Positions 19,579-30,350 of a stretch of 45,150 nucleotides of DNA are shown one piece after another. The first letter of the stretch is position 1. Every line of letters starts with the position of its first letter. The notes under the pieces were generated by a model. The model was not told where the DNA came from and ran no database searches. It saw only the letters and a list, made by a program, of their open reading frames with translations. The stretch is from contig NZ_QGGF01000251.1 in the NCBI RefSeq assembly GCF_003857015.1, positions 1 through 45,150 of the forward strand. The letters run 5' to 3'. Source of the stretch: Micromonospora globispora (lineage in GTDB: Bacteria > Actinomycetota > Actinomycetes > Mycobacteriales > Micromonosporaceae). A program made the translations under genes and the position numbers.

Positions 19579-19773
19579 CGCTCGGTCCCCCAGGTCGTCG
19601 CCGCGGTGCGGGAGGGTGTGGGTCGCGTGCGGGCACGCGCAGGCGACACCGGCCGACCCGCGGATCGTGTGGTGCTGACTACTCTAGGCGCGTGCGGGCG
19701 GGTTCGGCAGATCCACTTTCGACGGAGCCGGCCGGTGGCCCGCCGTCGCCGGTCGACGGCAGGCCGACACCGG

Positions 19774-20979
<1,206 letters not shown>

Positions 20980-21087
20980 CGGCGCTGTCCTTCGGGGGTG
21001 GGAAGGGGCTGGCGGGGTGGCGTCCGCCGGGTCGCGGGGACGCCCGGCAGCCAGAATATCCAGGCCGGAAACGGATAGGTTGACGGC

Positions 21088-22053
<966 letters not shown>

Positions 22054-22112
22054 CCCTGCGGCGCACGGGCGCTCCCGGGTGCGTCGCACCCGAGTCGGCA
22101 TATCCCCGGACA

Positions 22113-22132
22113 GCGAAAGGCCCCTCTTTCGC
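22113..22132. terminator. small hairpin between convergent genes
   Basis: GCGAAAG (22113-22119) pairs with CTTTCGC (22126-22132) around a six-base loop, between the stops of the convergent hydroquinone-reductase-like and universal stress genes. It is a modest terminator candidate; a GC-rich inverted repeat follows immediately. Confidence 0.5.
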
Positions 22133-22151
22133 CGGCGCCGGACCGCCGGCG

Positions 22152-22541
22152 TCAGGGCTTGACGGCGAGGACGGGTCGGTCGGCGTCGAGCAGGATGCGC
22201 TGCGCCGCACTGCCCATGATCAGCTTGCCGACCGGTGAGCGGCGGCGCAGACCGATCACGATCACCGAGGCGTCGACCGTCTCGGCGACCCGCACGACCT
22301 CGTCGGCGAGCTCGCCGGCGTGCGGATCCTGGCGGACCTCGACGTCGACCCCGGCGGCTGTCGCACGCTGGACCAGCGCCTCCACCGTGGCGTCGCTCGC
22401 GACGGCCGCGCTGACCGGGGCACCCTCGCGCGGAGTGTTGAGGACCACCAGCGGTTCCTGTCGGCGGCCGGCCTCCTCGACGGCCGCCGTGAAGGCCGCG
22501 TTCCCTTCCGGCGTGGGGACGTAGGCGACGAGAACGGTCAC
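22152..22541 (-). CDS. universal stress protein (UspA family)
   Basis: A 129-residue single-domain Usp. It starts with the beta strand TVLVAYVPTPEG, where the usual Asp after the strand is replaced by YVPT, and ends with the nucleotide loop IGLRRRSPVGKLIMGSAAQR followed by ILLDADRPVLAVKP. The loop keeps the glycines and the GS of ATP-binding members. Its ATG overlaps the tctA stop by four bases (ATGA), so it is probably translated with the transporter. A Usp regulates the TRAP transporter TeaABC in Halomonas, and a similar regulatory role for this Tct system is a reasonable inference. Confidence 0.9.
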   Translation of the reverse strand: MTVLVAYVPTPEGNAAFTAAVEEAGRRQEPLVVLNTPREGAPVSAAVASDATVEALVQRATAAGVDVEVRQDPHAGELADEVVRVAETVDASVIVIGLRRRSPVGKLIMGSAAQRILLDADRPVLAVKP

Positions 22542-24070
22542 ACGAGCTCCTTGGTGGTGTCGTGGGATGCGGTATCGGGGTCGGGCACCGCCCGCCGGTG
22601 CCGAAGGGCTGCCCGGATCGGCGGGAGCAGGGCCACGAGCAGGAACACGACGAGCAGGGTCCCGGAGATCGGCCGGGTGAAGAAGCCGGTCGCGTCACCG
22701 TCGAAGATCAGCAGTGACCGGCGCAGCGAATCCTCCAGCAGCGAGCCCAGCACGAAGGCCAGCACCAGCGGGCCCGGGTCGAAGCCGGACTTCTTCATCA
22801 GGTACCCGAGGGCACCGAAGACGATCACCAGCACGATGTCGAAGACGTCGTTGTTCACCGTGTAGACGCCGACCAGCGTGATCAGCACCGTGATGGGCGC
22901 GAGGATCGTGGCGCGTACCCGCAGGATCTTCACGAACAGGCCGACGAGCGGGATGCTCATGATCAGCAACAGGATGTTGCCGATGTACATCGAGTTGACC
23001 ACGCCCCAGAACAGCTCCGGTTCCTGGCTGACCAACTGCGGGCCGGGGCTGACGCCCTGGATCAGCAGCGCGCCGAAGATGACCGCCATCGTCGCGTTGG
23101 CCGGGATACCGAGCGTCAGCAGCGGGATGAACGACGACGTCGCGGCTGCGTTGTTCGCCGTCTCCGGCGCGGCGACGCCCTCGATGGCGCCCTTGCCGAA
23201 CCGCTCGGGGTTCTTGGACCGCCGCTTCTCAAGCGCGTACGCGGCCAGCGAGGAGAGCGTGGCACCGCCGCCCGGCAGGATGCCCAGGACGAAGCCGAGG
23301 ACGGATCCGCGGCCGATGGCGCCCGACGCCTCCCGGAGGTCCCTGCGGGACGGCCACACGTTGGCCACCGCCGTGGGCGCCTGGACCGCCCGGTGGCGCT
23401 CCTCGAGGTTGTAGAGGATCTCGCCGAGGCCGAACAGGCCCATGGCGATCGGGACGAAGTCCAGGCCGTCGGCGAGCGACAGGTTGTCGAAGGTGAACCG
23501 CTCCGCACCGGTGAAACTGTCCCGGCCGACCGTGGCCAGCAGCAGGCCGACGCAGGCGGCGATCAGCGCCTTCAACCGTCCACCGCTGCTCACCGTGGAG
23601 ACCAGCAGGATGCCGAGCAGGGCGAGGGCCGTGTACTCGGGCGGGCCGAAGTCCAGCGCGAACCCCGCCACCAGGGGCGCGACCAGCGTGAGCGCGATGA
23701 TCGAGACGGTGCCGCCGATGAACGAGCCGACGGCGGCGATGCCGAGGGCGCTGCCGGCCCGCCCCTGGCGGGCCATCGCATGGCCGTCGAAGACGGTCAC
23801 CACCGAGGACGCCTCGCCGGGGAGCTTGAGGAGGACCGAGGTGATGGTGCCCCCGTACTGGGCTCCGTAGAAGATGCCGGCCAGCATGATGATCGCGGTC
23901 ACCGGCTCGATGCCGAAGGTGACCGGAAGCAGGATCGCGATGGTCGCCGCGGGGCCGAGGCCGGGCAGGACGCCGATCAGCATGCCGATGACGACACCGA
24001 TCAGGCAGTAGAGCAGGTTCGTCGGTTCGAGTACGACGCCGAAACCGTCGAGGACAGGGGCGAAGTCCAC
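22538..24070 (-). CDS. tctA: tripartite tricarboxylate transporter, large permease (TctA)
   Basis: A 510-residue membrane protein with about twelve helices and the family's two glycine-rich motifs: GVLPGLGPAATIAILLPVTF near residues 33-52, and the LGILPGGGATLSSLAAYALE region near 265-285. The segment GTITSVLLKLPGEASSVVT is also characteristic. It forms the transport channel with TctB and receives substrate from the lipoprotein TctC, driven by an ion gradient. The start is GTG at 24070 with AGGAGG just upstream, nine bases after the tctB stop. Genetic context (aldarate dehydratases and the shared LysR promoter module) suggests sugar diacids or related carboxylates rather than citrate. Confidence 0.93.
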   Translation of the reverse strand: MDFAPVLDGFGVVLEPTNLLYCLIGVVIGMLIGVLPGLGPAATIAILLPVTFGIEPVTAIIMLAGIFYGAQYGGTITSVLLKLPGEASSVVTVFDGHAMARQGRAGSALGIAAVGSFIGGTVSIIALTLVAPLVAGFALDFGPPEYTALALLGILLVSTVSSGGRLKALIAACVGLLLATVGRDSFTGAERFTFDNLSLADGLDFVPIAMGLFGLGEILYNLEERHRAVQAPTAVANVWPSRRDLREASGAIGRGSVLGFVLGILPGGGATLSSLAAYALEKRRSKNPERFGKGAIEGVAAPETANNAAATSSFIPLLTLGIPANATMAVIFGALLIQGVSPGPQLVSQEPELFWGVVNSMYIGNILLLIMSIPLVGLFVKILRVRATILAPITVLITLVGVYTVNNDVFDIVLVIVFGALGYLMKKSGFDPGPLVLAFVLGSLLEDSLRRSLLIFDGDATGFFTRPISGTLLVVFLLVALLPPIRAALRHRRAVPDPDTASHDTTKELV

Positions 24071-24078
24071 GGACCCTC

Positions 24079-24699
24079 CTAGAAGAGGTGCGGAATGGGG
24101 ACGGAGAGGGCCGCCACGAAGATGAGGTAGAACGCCACCACCACGGCGAGGCTCGTGACGATCGACGTACGCCAGCCCTCCCGGCCGAGGAACCGCAACC
24201 AGACGAAGGTGAGCAGGGTCGCGGGGATCTCGAACCCGATGATCTGGATGACCGCGACGAACACCACCATGGTGGCCAGGCCGGCGAGGACCAGCCAGCT
24301 CGCCCCGGAGAAGCGCTCGGCGTCCGTCGTCCGCCTGGCCGCGGCGAGCAGGCCGAGGCCCAGCGCGACCAGCGCGGCGCTGACCAGCAACGGCCAGGTG
24401 CCGGACTCGGGGCTGCGGACGGTCCCGAGTCCGAGGCGGGTGGAGCCGACGAGCGCGGCGATACCGAGTGCGACGACAGCGGCGGCGGTGAGGACGTTGC
24501 TCAGCGGTCCGGCCGCGGGCGGCCGGCCCTCGTGCTCGGCCTCCTCCACCCGGTGGATCGCCTCCTCGAGGCTGAGTTCCTCGAGGGGAGTCGCCGGGCC
24601 GTCGGGCCCGCTGGACAGAACAGTCCCCGAGGGGGGCCCGGCGACCGGCTGGCCGCCGGGGCTCCCCTGGGTCGGCGCCCCACCGTGGGCAGCGGTCAC
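24079..24699 (-). CDS. tctB: tripartite tricarboxylate transporter, small permease (TctB)
   Basis: A 206-residue protein with a roughly 80-residue proline/glycine-rich cytoplasmic N-terminus and four transmembrane helices. The last is followed by VPIPHLF at the end, as in other TctB proteins. It is the accessory small membrane subunit. The start is the GTG at 24699, overlapping the tctC stop by four bases. The N-terminal extension (TPLEELSLEEAIHRVEEAEH) is longer than the usual 150-160 residue family size and contains an acidic helix; its role is unknown. The frame upstream of 24699 is inside tctC and not used. Confidence 0.88.
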   Translation of the reverse strand: MTAAHGGAPTQGSPGGQPVAGPPSGTVLSSGPDGPATPLEELSLEEAIHRVEEAEHEGRPPAAGPLSNVLTAAAVVALGIAALVGSTRLGLGTVRSPESGTWPLLVSAALVALGLGLLAAARRTTDAERFSGASWLVLAGLATMVVFVAVIQIIGFEIPATLLTFVWLRFLGREGWRTSIVTSLAVVVAFYLIFVAALSVPIPHLF

Positions 24700-25703
24700 T
24701 TCGCCCCGCCGAGGTTGATGCTGTACTTCTGGATCACGCCGCGGTACTTGTCCAGGTTTCCGGTCCACTGCTTGCGCAGCTCCTCGCCGTCGACCTCGTT
24801 CGGGGTGAGCTGGTTGTCCTCGTTGAACTTCTGGTACGCGTCGGCCTGGAAGGCCTTCTGGAACGAGGCGCGGAGGGCGTCGATGACCTCCTTCGGCGTG
24901 CCCTTCGGGGCGAAGATCGCCCGCGACTGCTGCACCGGCACGTCGTGGCCCGCCTCGACGGCGGTCGGGGTGTCGGGCAGGTACGACGGCCGCTTCTCGG
25001 CGAAGGTCACGATCGGGGTCAGCTTGCCGGCCTTGATCTGCTCGATGGCCTCACCGAGCTGGATCGAGCCGACGTCCACCTGGCCGCCGAGCACCGCGGT
25101 CAGCGTGGGCGACCCGCCGTCGAACGGGACGGCCTTGGCGTCGATGTCGGCCTGCGCGAACAGCAGCTCCTGGGAGAGCTGGCTGCCCGTGCCGACACCG
25201 GTGGTGCCGAAGGTGATCTGCCGCCCGGCCTTGGCCAGGTCGTCGACGGTCTTGAAGCCGGACTTGGGCGCCGTCACGAGTACGTAGTCGTCCTGGCTGA
25301 TGCCGGTGACGATCTCGTAGTTGGCGATGTCGGGCGCCTGTCCCGGCGCGACGGCCAGCGGCGTGATGTAGGCCAGGCTGCCGTTGTAGACCATCAGGGT
25401 GTGCCCGTCGGCCTTCTCGCCGGCCAGCTCCTTGGCGGCCAGGGCGCCGTTCGCGCCGGGCTTGTTCTCCACGGTGACGGGGACACCGAGGTCGCCGGAG
25501 ACCTGCTCGGCCAGCGCGCGGGCGATGAGGTCGGTGCTGCCGCCCGGGTCCTGGCCGACGAGGATCGTGATCGGGGACTTGCCCGGGAACTTCGCCTCGT
25601 CGCTGGATCCGGCGCCGACGTTTCCGCCACAGGCGGCGAGCGAGAGGGCCAGGGCGAACCCGGCACCCGCCGTCGCCCACCGGCGCACGCGGTTGATGCT
25701 CAT
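24696..25703 (-). CDS. tctC: tripartite tricarboxylate transporter substrate-binding lipoprotein (TctC)
   Basis: A 335-residue extracytoplasmic binding protein. The signal peptide has Arg-rich n-region (NRVRR), hydrophobic core and lipobox LAACGG, giving a lipid-modified cysteine at residue 25. The mature domain begins with the TctC pattern ITILVGQDPGGSTDLIARAL, then VTVENKPGANGALAAKEL, and includes FGTTGVGTGSQLSQELL and PFDGGSPTLTAVLGGQVDVG. ATG at 25703 has AGAGGAG at six bases. It is first in tctC-tctB-tctA-usp, all overlapping or nearly so. Transcription starts about 69 bases upstream at a promoter module shared with two other promoters in the island, which implies the divergent LysR regulator controls it. 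Confidence 0.94.
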   Translation of the reverse strand: MSINRVRRWATAGAGFALALSLAACGGNVGAGSSDEAKFPGKSPITILVGQDPGGSTDLIARALAEQVSGDLGVPVTVENKPGANGALAAKELAGEKADGHTLMVYNGSLAYITPLAVAPGQAPDIANYEIVTGISQDDYVLVTAPKSGFKTVDDLAKAGRQITFGTTGVGTGSQLSQELLFAQADIDAKAVPFDGGSPTLTAVLGGQVDVGSIQLGEAIEQIKAGKLTPIVTFAEKRPSYLPDTPTAVEAGHDVPVQQSRAIFAPKGTPKEVIDALRASFQKAFQADAYQKFNEDNQLTPNEVDGEELRKQWTGNLDKYRGVIQKYSINLGGAK

Positions 25704-25778
25704 GTCGTTCTCCTCTTAGCAGAGCCATGTTTCAGCAGTGGGCGCTGTGAGTGGGGTCACCGACGCCTGGATGACGGG

Positions 25779-25845
25779 AGCCTAGGAACCTCGGCTCATG
25801 CCTGTCCAAATCCAATGGAGCATCAATTGATACCTTCTTGACATG
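25779..25845 (-). promoter_or_regulatory. LysR-type operator and promoter module A (tctCBA)
   Basis: Reading the minus strand: CATGTC, five bases, GGTATC (25845-25829, the T-N11-A inverted repeat); five bases; ATGC; ten bases; TTGGACA; then TAGGCT (25784-25779) as -10. Every spacing equals that in modules B (26735-26801) and C (32893-32959). The operator covers the ATG of the divergent lysR gene (25843-25845), so binding could also repress the regulator itself. The central ATCAATTGAT (25822-25831) is a further palindrome. Confidence 0.82.
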
Positions 25846-26736
25846 GCGTTCACGCTGGAGCAACTTCGCGGTTTCGTGGCCGTAGCCGACGAGCTGCACT
25901 TCGGCCGCGCGGCCGCCCGGCTGCAGATGACGCAGCCACCCCTGAGTCGTCAGATCCAGAAGCTCGAACGGGTGGTGGGTGCCCAGCTGCTGGAACGGGA
26001 CAACCGCCGGGTCACCCTCACGGCGGCGGGCACGGCGTTCCTGGTCGAGGCCCGCCGCCTGCTCATTCTCGCCGACTCGGCACCGGAGCTGGCCCGGCGG
26101 GTCTCGTCCGGGGCCAGCGGCGTGGTCCGGATCGGCTTCACGGCCGCGTCGGCGTACGGGGTCCTCGGAGAGCTGCTCAACGACCTGAGCCGCGAGCTGC
26201 CCGACGTCGACGTCGACCTGACCGAGATGGTGACCCGCGAGCAGGTGGCCGGCCTACTCAAGGAGGAGGTCGACCTCGGGCTGGCCCGTCCGCCCTTCGA
26301 CGAGGAGGCCTTCGGCTCGCGGCTGCTGCACCGGGAGGCGCTGCTCGTCGCCGCGCCCGTGGGTCACCGGCTGCTCGACCTGGGCCGGCCGGCGACGGCG
26401 GCGGACCTGGCGGGCGAGCCCGTCGTCATGCACTCGCCGACCAAGGCCAAGTACTTCTACGACCTGGTCGCGGGCGTCGTACCGATCGCCGCCGAGAACA
26501 CCGTGCACACCGTGAGTCAGGTGCTCACCATGCTCTGGCTCGTGGCAGCCGGTCGTGGAGTCGCGTTCGTTCCCGCGTCCGCCGCCCGCCTGCCCATCGA
26601 GGGGGTGGGGTTCGTCCGGCTGGAGACACCCACACCCGAGCCGGTCGAGCTCCACCTGCTGTGGGCCAGGAGCTCGAAGAACCCGGCCCTGTGGCGGGCG
26701 CTCGCCGTGCTGGAGCAGCGAGACACGGTCTTGTGA
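25843..26736 (+). CDS. LysR-family transcriptional regulator
   Basis: A 297-residue LTTR. The N-terminal winged helix reads [40 protein letters not shown], and residues about 90-297 are the periplasmic-binding-like effector domain. It lies between tctCBA-usp (divergent) and the aldarate genes (co-directional), the classic position for the local regulator. The start ATG at 25843 has no Shine-Dalgarno and falls within operator A, so the message may be leaderless. The stop codon (26734-26736) overlaps operator B. The ligand is probably glucarate, galactarate or a pathway intermediate (inference). Confidence 0.93.
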   Translation: MAFTLEQLRGFVAVADELHFGRAAARLQMTQPPLSRQIQKLERVVGAQLLERDNRRVTLTAAGTAFLVEARRLLILADSAPELARRVSSGASGVVRIGFTAASAYGVLGELLNDLSRELPDVDVDLTEMVTREQVAGLLKEEVDLGLARPPFDEEAFGSRLLHREALLVAAPVGHRLLDLGRPATAADLAGEPVVMHSPTKAKYFYDLVAGVVPIAAENTVHTVSQVLTMLWLVAAGRGVAFVPASAARLPIEGVGFVRLETPTPEPVELHLLWARSSKNPALWRALAVLEQRDTVL

Positions 26737-26801
26737 TACCTGGCAGGTATCGCTCAATGCGGAAGTGCTCTTGGACATGCATCGTCGGCGGTTCTTACCG
26801 T
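26735..26801 (+). promoter_or_regulatory. LysR-type operator and promoter module B (aldarate operon)
   Basis: A perfect 17-bp palindrome, GATACCTG-G-CAGGTATC (26735-26751), contains the LTTR signature T-N11-A. After five bases ATGC follows, then TTGGAC at 26771-26776 and TACCGT at 26796-26801. Predicted start is about 62 bases before the KdgD start codon. This is the most symmetrical of the three operators and begins inside the lysR stop codon. Confidence 0.85.
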
Positions 26802-26870
26802 GACCCCGACCAACGTCCGCGCCGTCGCTCACCGCGGCGCGGACCCGCCGGACCCAAGGACACGATCACC

Positions 26871-27785
26871 GTGACGCTGCTGCCCCCGGACGTTCTCGCT
26901 GACCGGCTGAAGTCGGGCCTGCTCTCCTTCCCGGTCACCCACTTCGACGCCGACCTGCAGTTCGACGAGGCCCGGTACCGCGAGCACCTGGCCTGGCAGG
27001 CCAGCTTCGGCGTCGCCGGCCTGTTCGCCGCCGGCGGCACCGGCGAGGGTTTCTCCCTCACCTCGGCCGAGCTGGACCGCGTCGTGCGGGTGGCCGTCGA
27101 CGAGGTGGCCGGCCGGGTTCCCGTCATCGCACCGGCCACCGGAGGCACCGCCGTCTCCGTCGCCCAGGCGCAGGCCGCCCAGGCCGCCGGCGCCGACGGC
27201 GTGCTGCTGTTCCCGCCGTACCTCACCGAGGCGAGCCAGAAGGGCCTGGTTGAGCACATCAGTGCCGTATGCCGGGCGACCGACCTGGGCGTCATCGTCT
27301 ACAGCCGCGCGAACGCCGTGCTCACCGACGTCACCGTCGCCGAGATCGCCGACCGCAACCCCAACCTGATCGGCCTCAAGGACGGCGTCGGCGACATCGA
27401 GCAGATGACCCGCACCTACGCCCGGGTCGGTGACCGGCTGATCTACGTGGGTGGGCTGCCGACCGCCGAGACGTTCGCGCTGCCGCTGCTCCAGCTCGGC
27501 GTGAGCACGTACTCCTCCGCGCTGTACAACTTCCTGCCGGAGTTCGCGCTCCGGTTCTACGCCGCCGTACGCGCCCAGGACCGGCCGGCGGTCTACCAGA
27601 TGCTCACCGACTTCGTGATCCCGTACCTGGAGATCCGCGACCGTTCCAAGGGCTACGCGGTCTCCATCATCAAGGCCGGCCTGACCGCGGTCGGGCGCAA
27701 CGGGGGCCGGGTCCGACCCCCGCTGTCGGACCTGACCGAGACCGAGCTCGCCGAGCTGACCACCCTGGTCGAGAAGATCTCCTGA
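26871..27785 (+). CDS. kdgD: 5-dehydro-4-deoxyglucarate dehydratase
   Basis: A 304-residue class I aldolase-fold (DapA-like) enzyme that dehydrates and decarboxylates 5-keto-4-deoxy-D-glucarate to 2,5-dioxopentanoate. Motifs: GGTGE at 55-59, Y144 in VIVYSRAN and the Schiff-base lysine K170 in [10 protein letters not shown]. The sequence [20 protein letters not shown] at the N-terminus is typical of KdgD rather than DapA. The GTG at 26871 is used; the frame stays open upstream to 26661, but the promoter module at 26771-26801 rules out the upstream GTG. AGGA lies ten bases before the start. It is the first gene of the aldarate operon, followed by glucarate dehydratase after 28 bases. Confidence 0.92.
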   Translation: MTLLPPDVLADRLKSGLLSFPVTHFDADLQFDEARYREHLAWQASFGVAGLFAAGGTGEGFSLTSAELDRVVRVAVDEVAGRVPVIAPATGGTAVSVAQAQAAQAAGADGVLLFPPYLTEASQKGLVEHISAVCRATDLGVIVYSRANAVLTDVTVAEIADRNPNLIGLKDGVGDIEQMTRTYARVGDRLIYVGGLPTAETFALPLLQLGVSTYSSALYNFLPEFALRFYAAVRAQDRPAVYQMLTDFVIPYLEIRDRSKGYAVSIIKAGLTAVGRNGGRVRPPLSDLTETELAELTTLVEKIS

Positions 27786-27813
27786 CCAGCCCATCGCAAC
27801 CGAGAGGACAGGG

Positions 27814-29145
27814 ATGACCGGCCGCACCCCGACCGTGGCCCGTGTCGAGGCGGTGCCCGTCGCCGGGTACGACAGCATGCTGCTCAACCTCAGCGGCGCG
27901 CACGGGCCCTTCTTCACCCGCAACATCGCCATCGTCACCGACAGCGAGGGGCGGATCGGCGTCGGCGAGGTGCCGGGCGGCGAGGCGATCCGCCGGACCA
28001 TCTCGGACGCCGGCGAGCTGCTCACCGGGCAGCCGGTCGCCCAGTTCGGCCGGCTGCTGCGCGCGGTGGCCGACCAGTTCGCCGACCGCGACGCCGGCGG
28101 GCGCGGGCTGCAGACCTTCGACCTGCGCACCACTGTCCACGCGGTGACCGCGCTGGAGTCGGCGCTGCTCGACCTGCTGGGTCAGCACCTCGGCGTGCCG
28201 GTGGCGGAGCTCCTAGGCGACGGGCAGCAGCGGGACACCGTCCCGATGCTCGGCTACCTCTTCTACATCGGTGACCGCCGCTCCACCGACCTGCCCTACC
28301 GCACCGAGGCCGAACCGGCCGACGACTGGGAGCGGCTGCGCCGGGAACCGGCGCTGACCCCCGACGCGGTCGTGGCGCTCGCCGAGGCGGCGCAGGCCCG
28401 CTACGGGTTCACCGACTTCAAGCTCAAGGGCGGCGTGTTCGCCGGCGAGCAGGAGGTCGCCGCGGTCCGCGCCCTCGCCGAGCGGTTCCCGCAGGCCCGG
28501 ATCACGCTCGACCCGAACGGCGGCTGGCTGCTCGCCGAGGCCGTCGAACTCTGCCGCGACCTGCACGGGGTGCTCGCCTACGCCGAGGACCCGGTGGGCG
28601 CCGAGGGCGGATTCTCGGGCCGCGAGGTGATGGCGGAGTTCCGGCGGGCCACCGGGCTGCCGACGGCCACCAACATGATCGCCACGGACTGGCGCCAGCT
28701 CGCCCACGCGGTCCGGTCGAACGCGGTCGACATCCCGCTCGCCGATCCGCACTTCTGGACGATGCGCGGCTCGGTCCGCGTCGCCCAGCTCTGCCACGAC
28801 TTCAACCTCACCTGGGGTTCCCACTCCAACAACCACTTCGACATCTCGCTGGCGATGTTCACCCAGGTCGGCGCGGCCGCACCGGGCGAGATCACCGCGC
28901 TGGACACGCACTGGATCTGGCAGGACGGGCAGGCGCTCACCCGCGCGCCGCTGCAGATCCGGGACGGGCGGATCGCCGTACCCACCGCACCCGGGCTCGG
29001 CGTGGAGCTGGACCGCGACGCGCTGGCGGCGGCGCACGAGCTGTACCTGGAGCACGGCCTCGGCGCCCGGGACGACGCGGTGGCGATGCAGTACCTCGTC
29101 CCCGGCTGGGCGTTCGACCCCAAGCGCCCCTGCCTGGTCCGCTGA
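27814..29145 (+). CDS. gudD: glucarate dehydratase
   Basis: A 443-residue enolase-superfamily enzyme converting D-glucarate (and L-idarate) to 5-keto-4-deoxy-D-glucarate. Catalytic residues match E. coli GudD with a constant offset of two (E. coli numbers from memory): K203 and K205 (KLKGG), metal ligands D233 (LDPNGGW), E258 (EDP) and N287, and H337 in [11 protein letters not shown]. The N-terminal capping domain includes [12 protein letters not shown] and [10 protein letters not shown], both typical. ATG at 27814 has GAGAGGA upstream. It sits between KdgD and a second enolase-superfamily dehydratase, all with short gaps and the same strand. Confidence 0.95.
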   Translation: MTGRTPTVARVEAVPVAGYDSMLLNLSGAHGPFFTRNIAIVTDSEGRIGVGEVPGGEAIRRTISDAGELLTGQPVAQFGRLLRAVADQFADRDAGGRGLQTFDLRTTVHAVTALESALLDLLGQHLGVPVAELLGDGQQRDTVPMLGYLFYIGDRRSTDLPYRTEAEPADDWERLRREPALTPDAVVALAEAAQARYGFTDFKLKGGVFAGEQEVAAVRALAERFPQARITLDPNGGWLLAEAVELCRDLHGVLAYAEDPVGAEGGFSGREVMAEFRRATGLPTATNMIATDWRQLAHAVRSNAVDIPLADPHFWTMRGSVRVAQLCHDFNLTWGSHSNNHFDISLAMFTQVGAAAPGEITALDTHWIWQDGQALTRAPLQIRDGRIAVPTAPGLGVELDRDALAAAHELYLEHGLGARDDAVAMQYLVPGWAFDPKRPCLVR

Positions 29146-29172
29146 CCCGCTGCTTTCTGACGAAGGAGAGAC

Positions 29173-30318
29173 ATGACCACCGCCCCCGCAGTCCTCGACC
29201 GGATCGACTCGGTGACCCTCTCGTCCGTCACCCTCCCGCTGCCCACCGGGATCAGTGACGCGAAGGTCCTCACCGGCCGGCAGCGGCCGATGACGGAGGT
29301 CGCGTTCCTCTTCGCCGAGATCCGTACCGAGGCCGGGCTCGAGGGCGTCGGCTTCAGCTACTCGAAGCGGGCCGGCGGGCCGGCGCAGTTCGCACACGCC
29401 CGGGAGGTGGCCCCGGACCTGATCGGCGAGGACCCAAGCGACATCGGCCGCCTCTGGACGAAGCTCGTCTGGTCCGGCGCGTCGGTGGGGCGCAGCGGGG
29501 CCGCCACCCAGGCCCTCGCGGCGATCGACGTCGCGCTCTGGGATCTCAAGGCGAAGCGCGCCGGGTTGCCGCTGGCCAAGCTGCTGGGTGCGTACCGCGA
29601 CTCGGTCCGCTGCTACAACACCTCGGGCGGCTTCCTGCACGAGTCGATCGAGCAGGTGCTGGAGAACGCGACCCGCACCCTCGAGTCCGGCGTGGGCGGT
29701 ATCAAGATCAAGGTGGGTCAGCCGGACTCGGCGGAGGACCTGCGCCGGGTGCGCAAGGTGCGGGAACACCTCGGTGACGGCGTTCCGTTCATGGTCGACG
29801 CCAACCAGCAGTGGGACCGGCCGACCGCCATGCGGCTCGGCCGGTCCCTGGAGGAGTTCGGCCTGGTCTGGATCGAGGAGCCGCTGGACGCGTACGACGC
29901 GGAGGGGCACGCGCAGCTCGCCCGGTCGCTGGACACCGCCGTGGCGACGGGCGAGATGCTGACCAGCGTCGCGGAGCACTACGAGCTGATCCGCGTCGGC
30001 GCGGTGGACATCCTCCAGCCCGACGCCCCCCGCATCGGCGGCATCACCCAGTTCCTGAAGCTCGCCACGCTGGCCGACCACAGCAACCTGCAGCTGGCTC
30101 CGCACTTCGCGATGGAGATCCACGTGCACCTGGCGGCCGCGTACCCGCACGAGCCGTGGGTGGAGCACTTCGACTGGCTGTACCCGCTGTTCAACGAGCG
30201 CCTGGAGACCCGCGGCGGGCGCATGTACATCTCGGACCGGCCGGGTCTGGGCATCACCCTCAGCGAGCAGGCCCGCGCCTGGACCGTGGACCGGGTGGAG
30301 ATCGCCGCGCCCCGCTGA
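29173..30318 (+). CDS. enolase-superfamily acid sugar dehydratase (galactarate / L-talarate type)
   Basis: A 381-residue member of the mandelate racemase subgroup. Active-site residues are K178 and K180 (GIKIKVGQP), D209 and N211 (VDANQQW), E235 (EEPL), E261 (GEMLT) and H311 (APHFAMEIHVHL). These align with a constant offset of 17 to the L-talarate/galactarate dehydratase of Salmonella as I remember its numbering. It would produce 5-keto-4-deoxyglucarate from galactarate, feeding the same KdgD. ATG at 29173 has AAGGAGAG at six bases. The position directly after gudD supports an aldarate substrate, but other acid sugars such as galactonate are not excluded. Confidence 0.85.
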   Translation: MTTAPAVLDRIDSVTLSSVTLPLPTGISDAKVLTGRQRPMTEVAFLFAEIRTEAGLEGVGFSYSKRAGGPAQFAHAREVAPDLIGEDPSDIGRLWTKLVWSGASVGRSGAATQALAAIDVALWDLKAKRAGLPLAKLLGAYRDSVRCYNTSGGFLHESIEQVLENATRTLESGVGGIKIKVGQPDSAEDLRRVRKVREHLGDGVPFMVDANQQWDRPTAMRLGRSLEEFGLVWIEEPLDAYDAEGHAQLARSLDTAVATGEMLTSVAEHYELIRVGAVDILQPDAPRIGGITQFLKLATLADHSNLQLAPHFAMEIHVHLAAAYPHEPWVEHFDWLYPLFNERLETRGGRMYISDRPGLGITLSEQARAWTVDRVEIAAPR

Positions 30319-30350
30319 ACCACCCATCGCCAGCACTGGAGGAACCCCTG

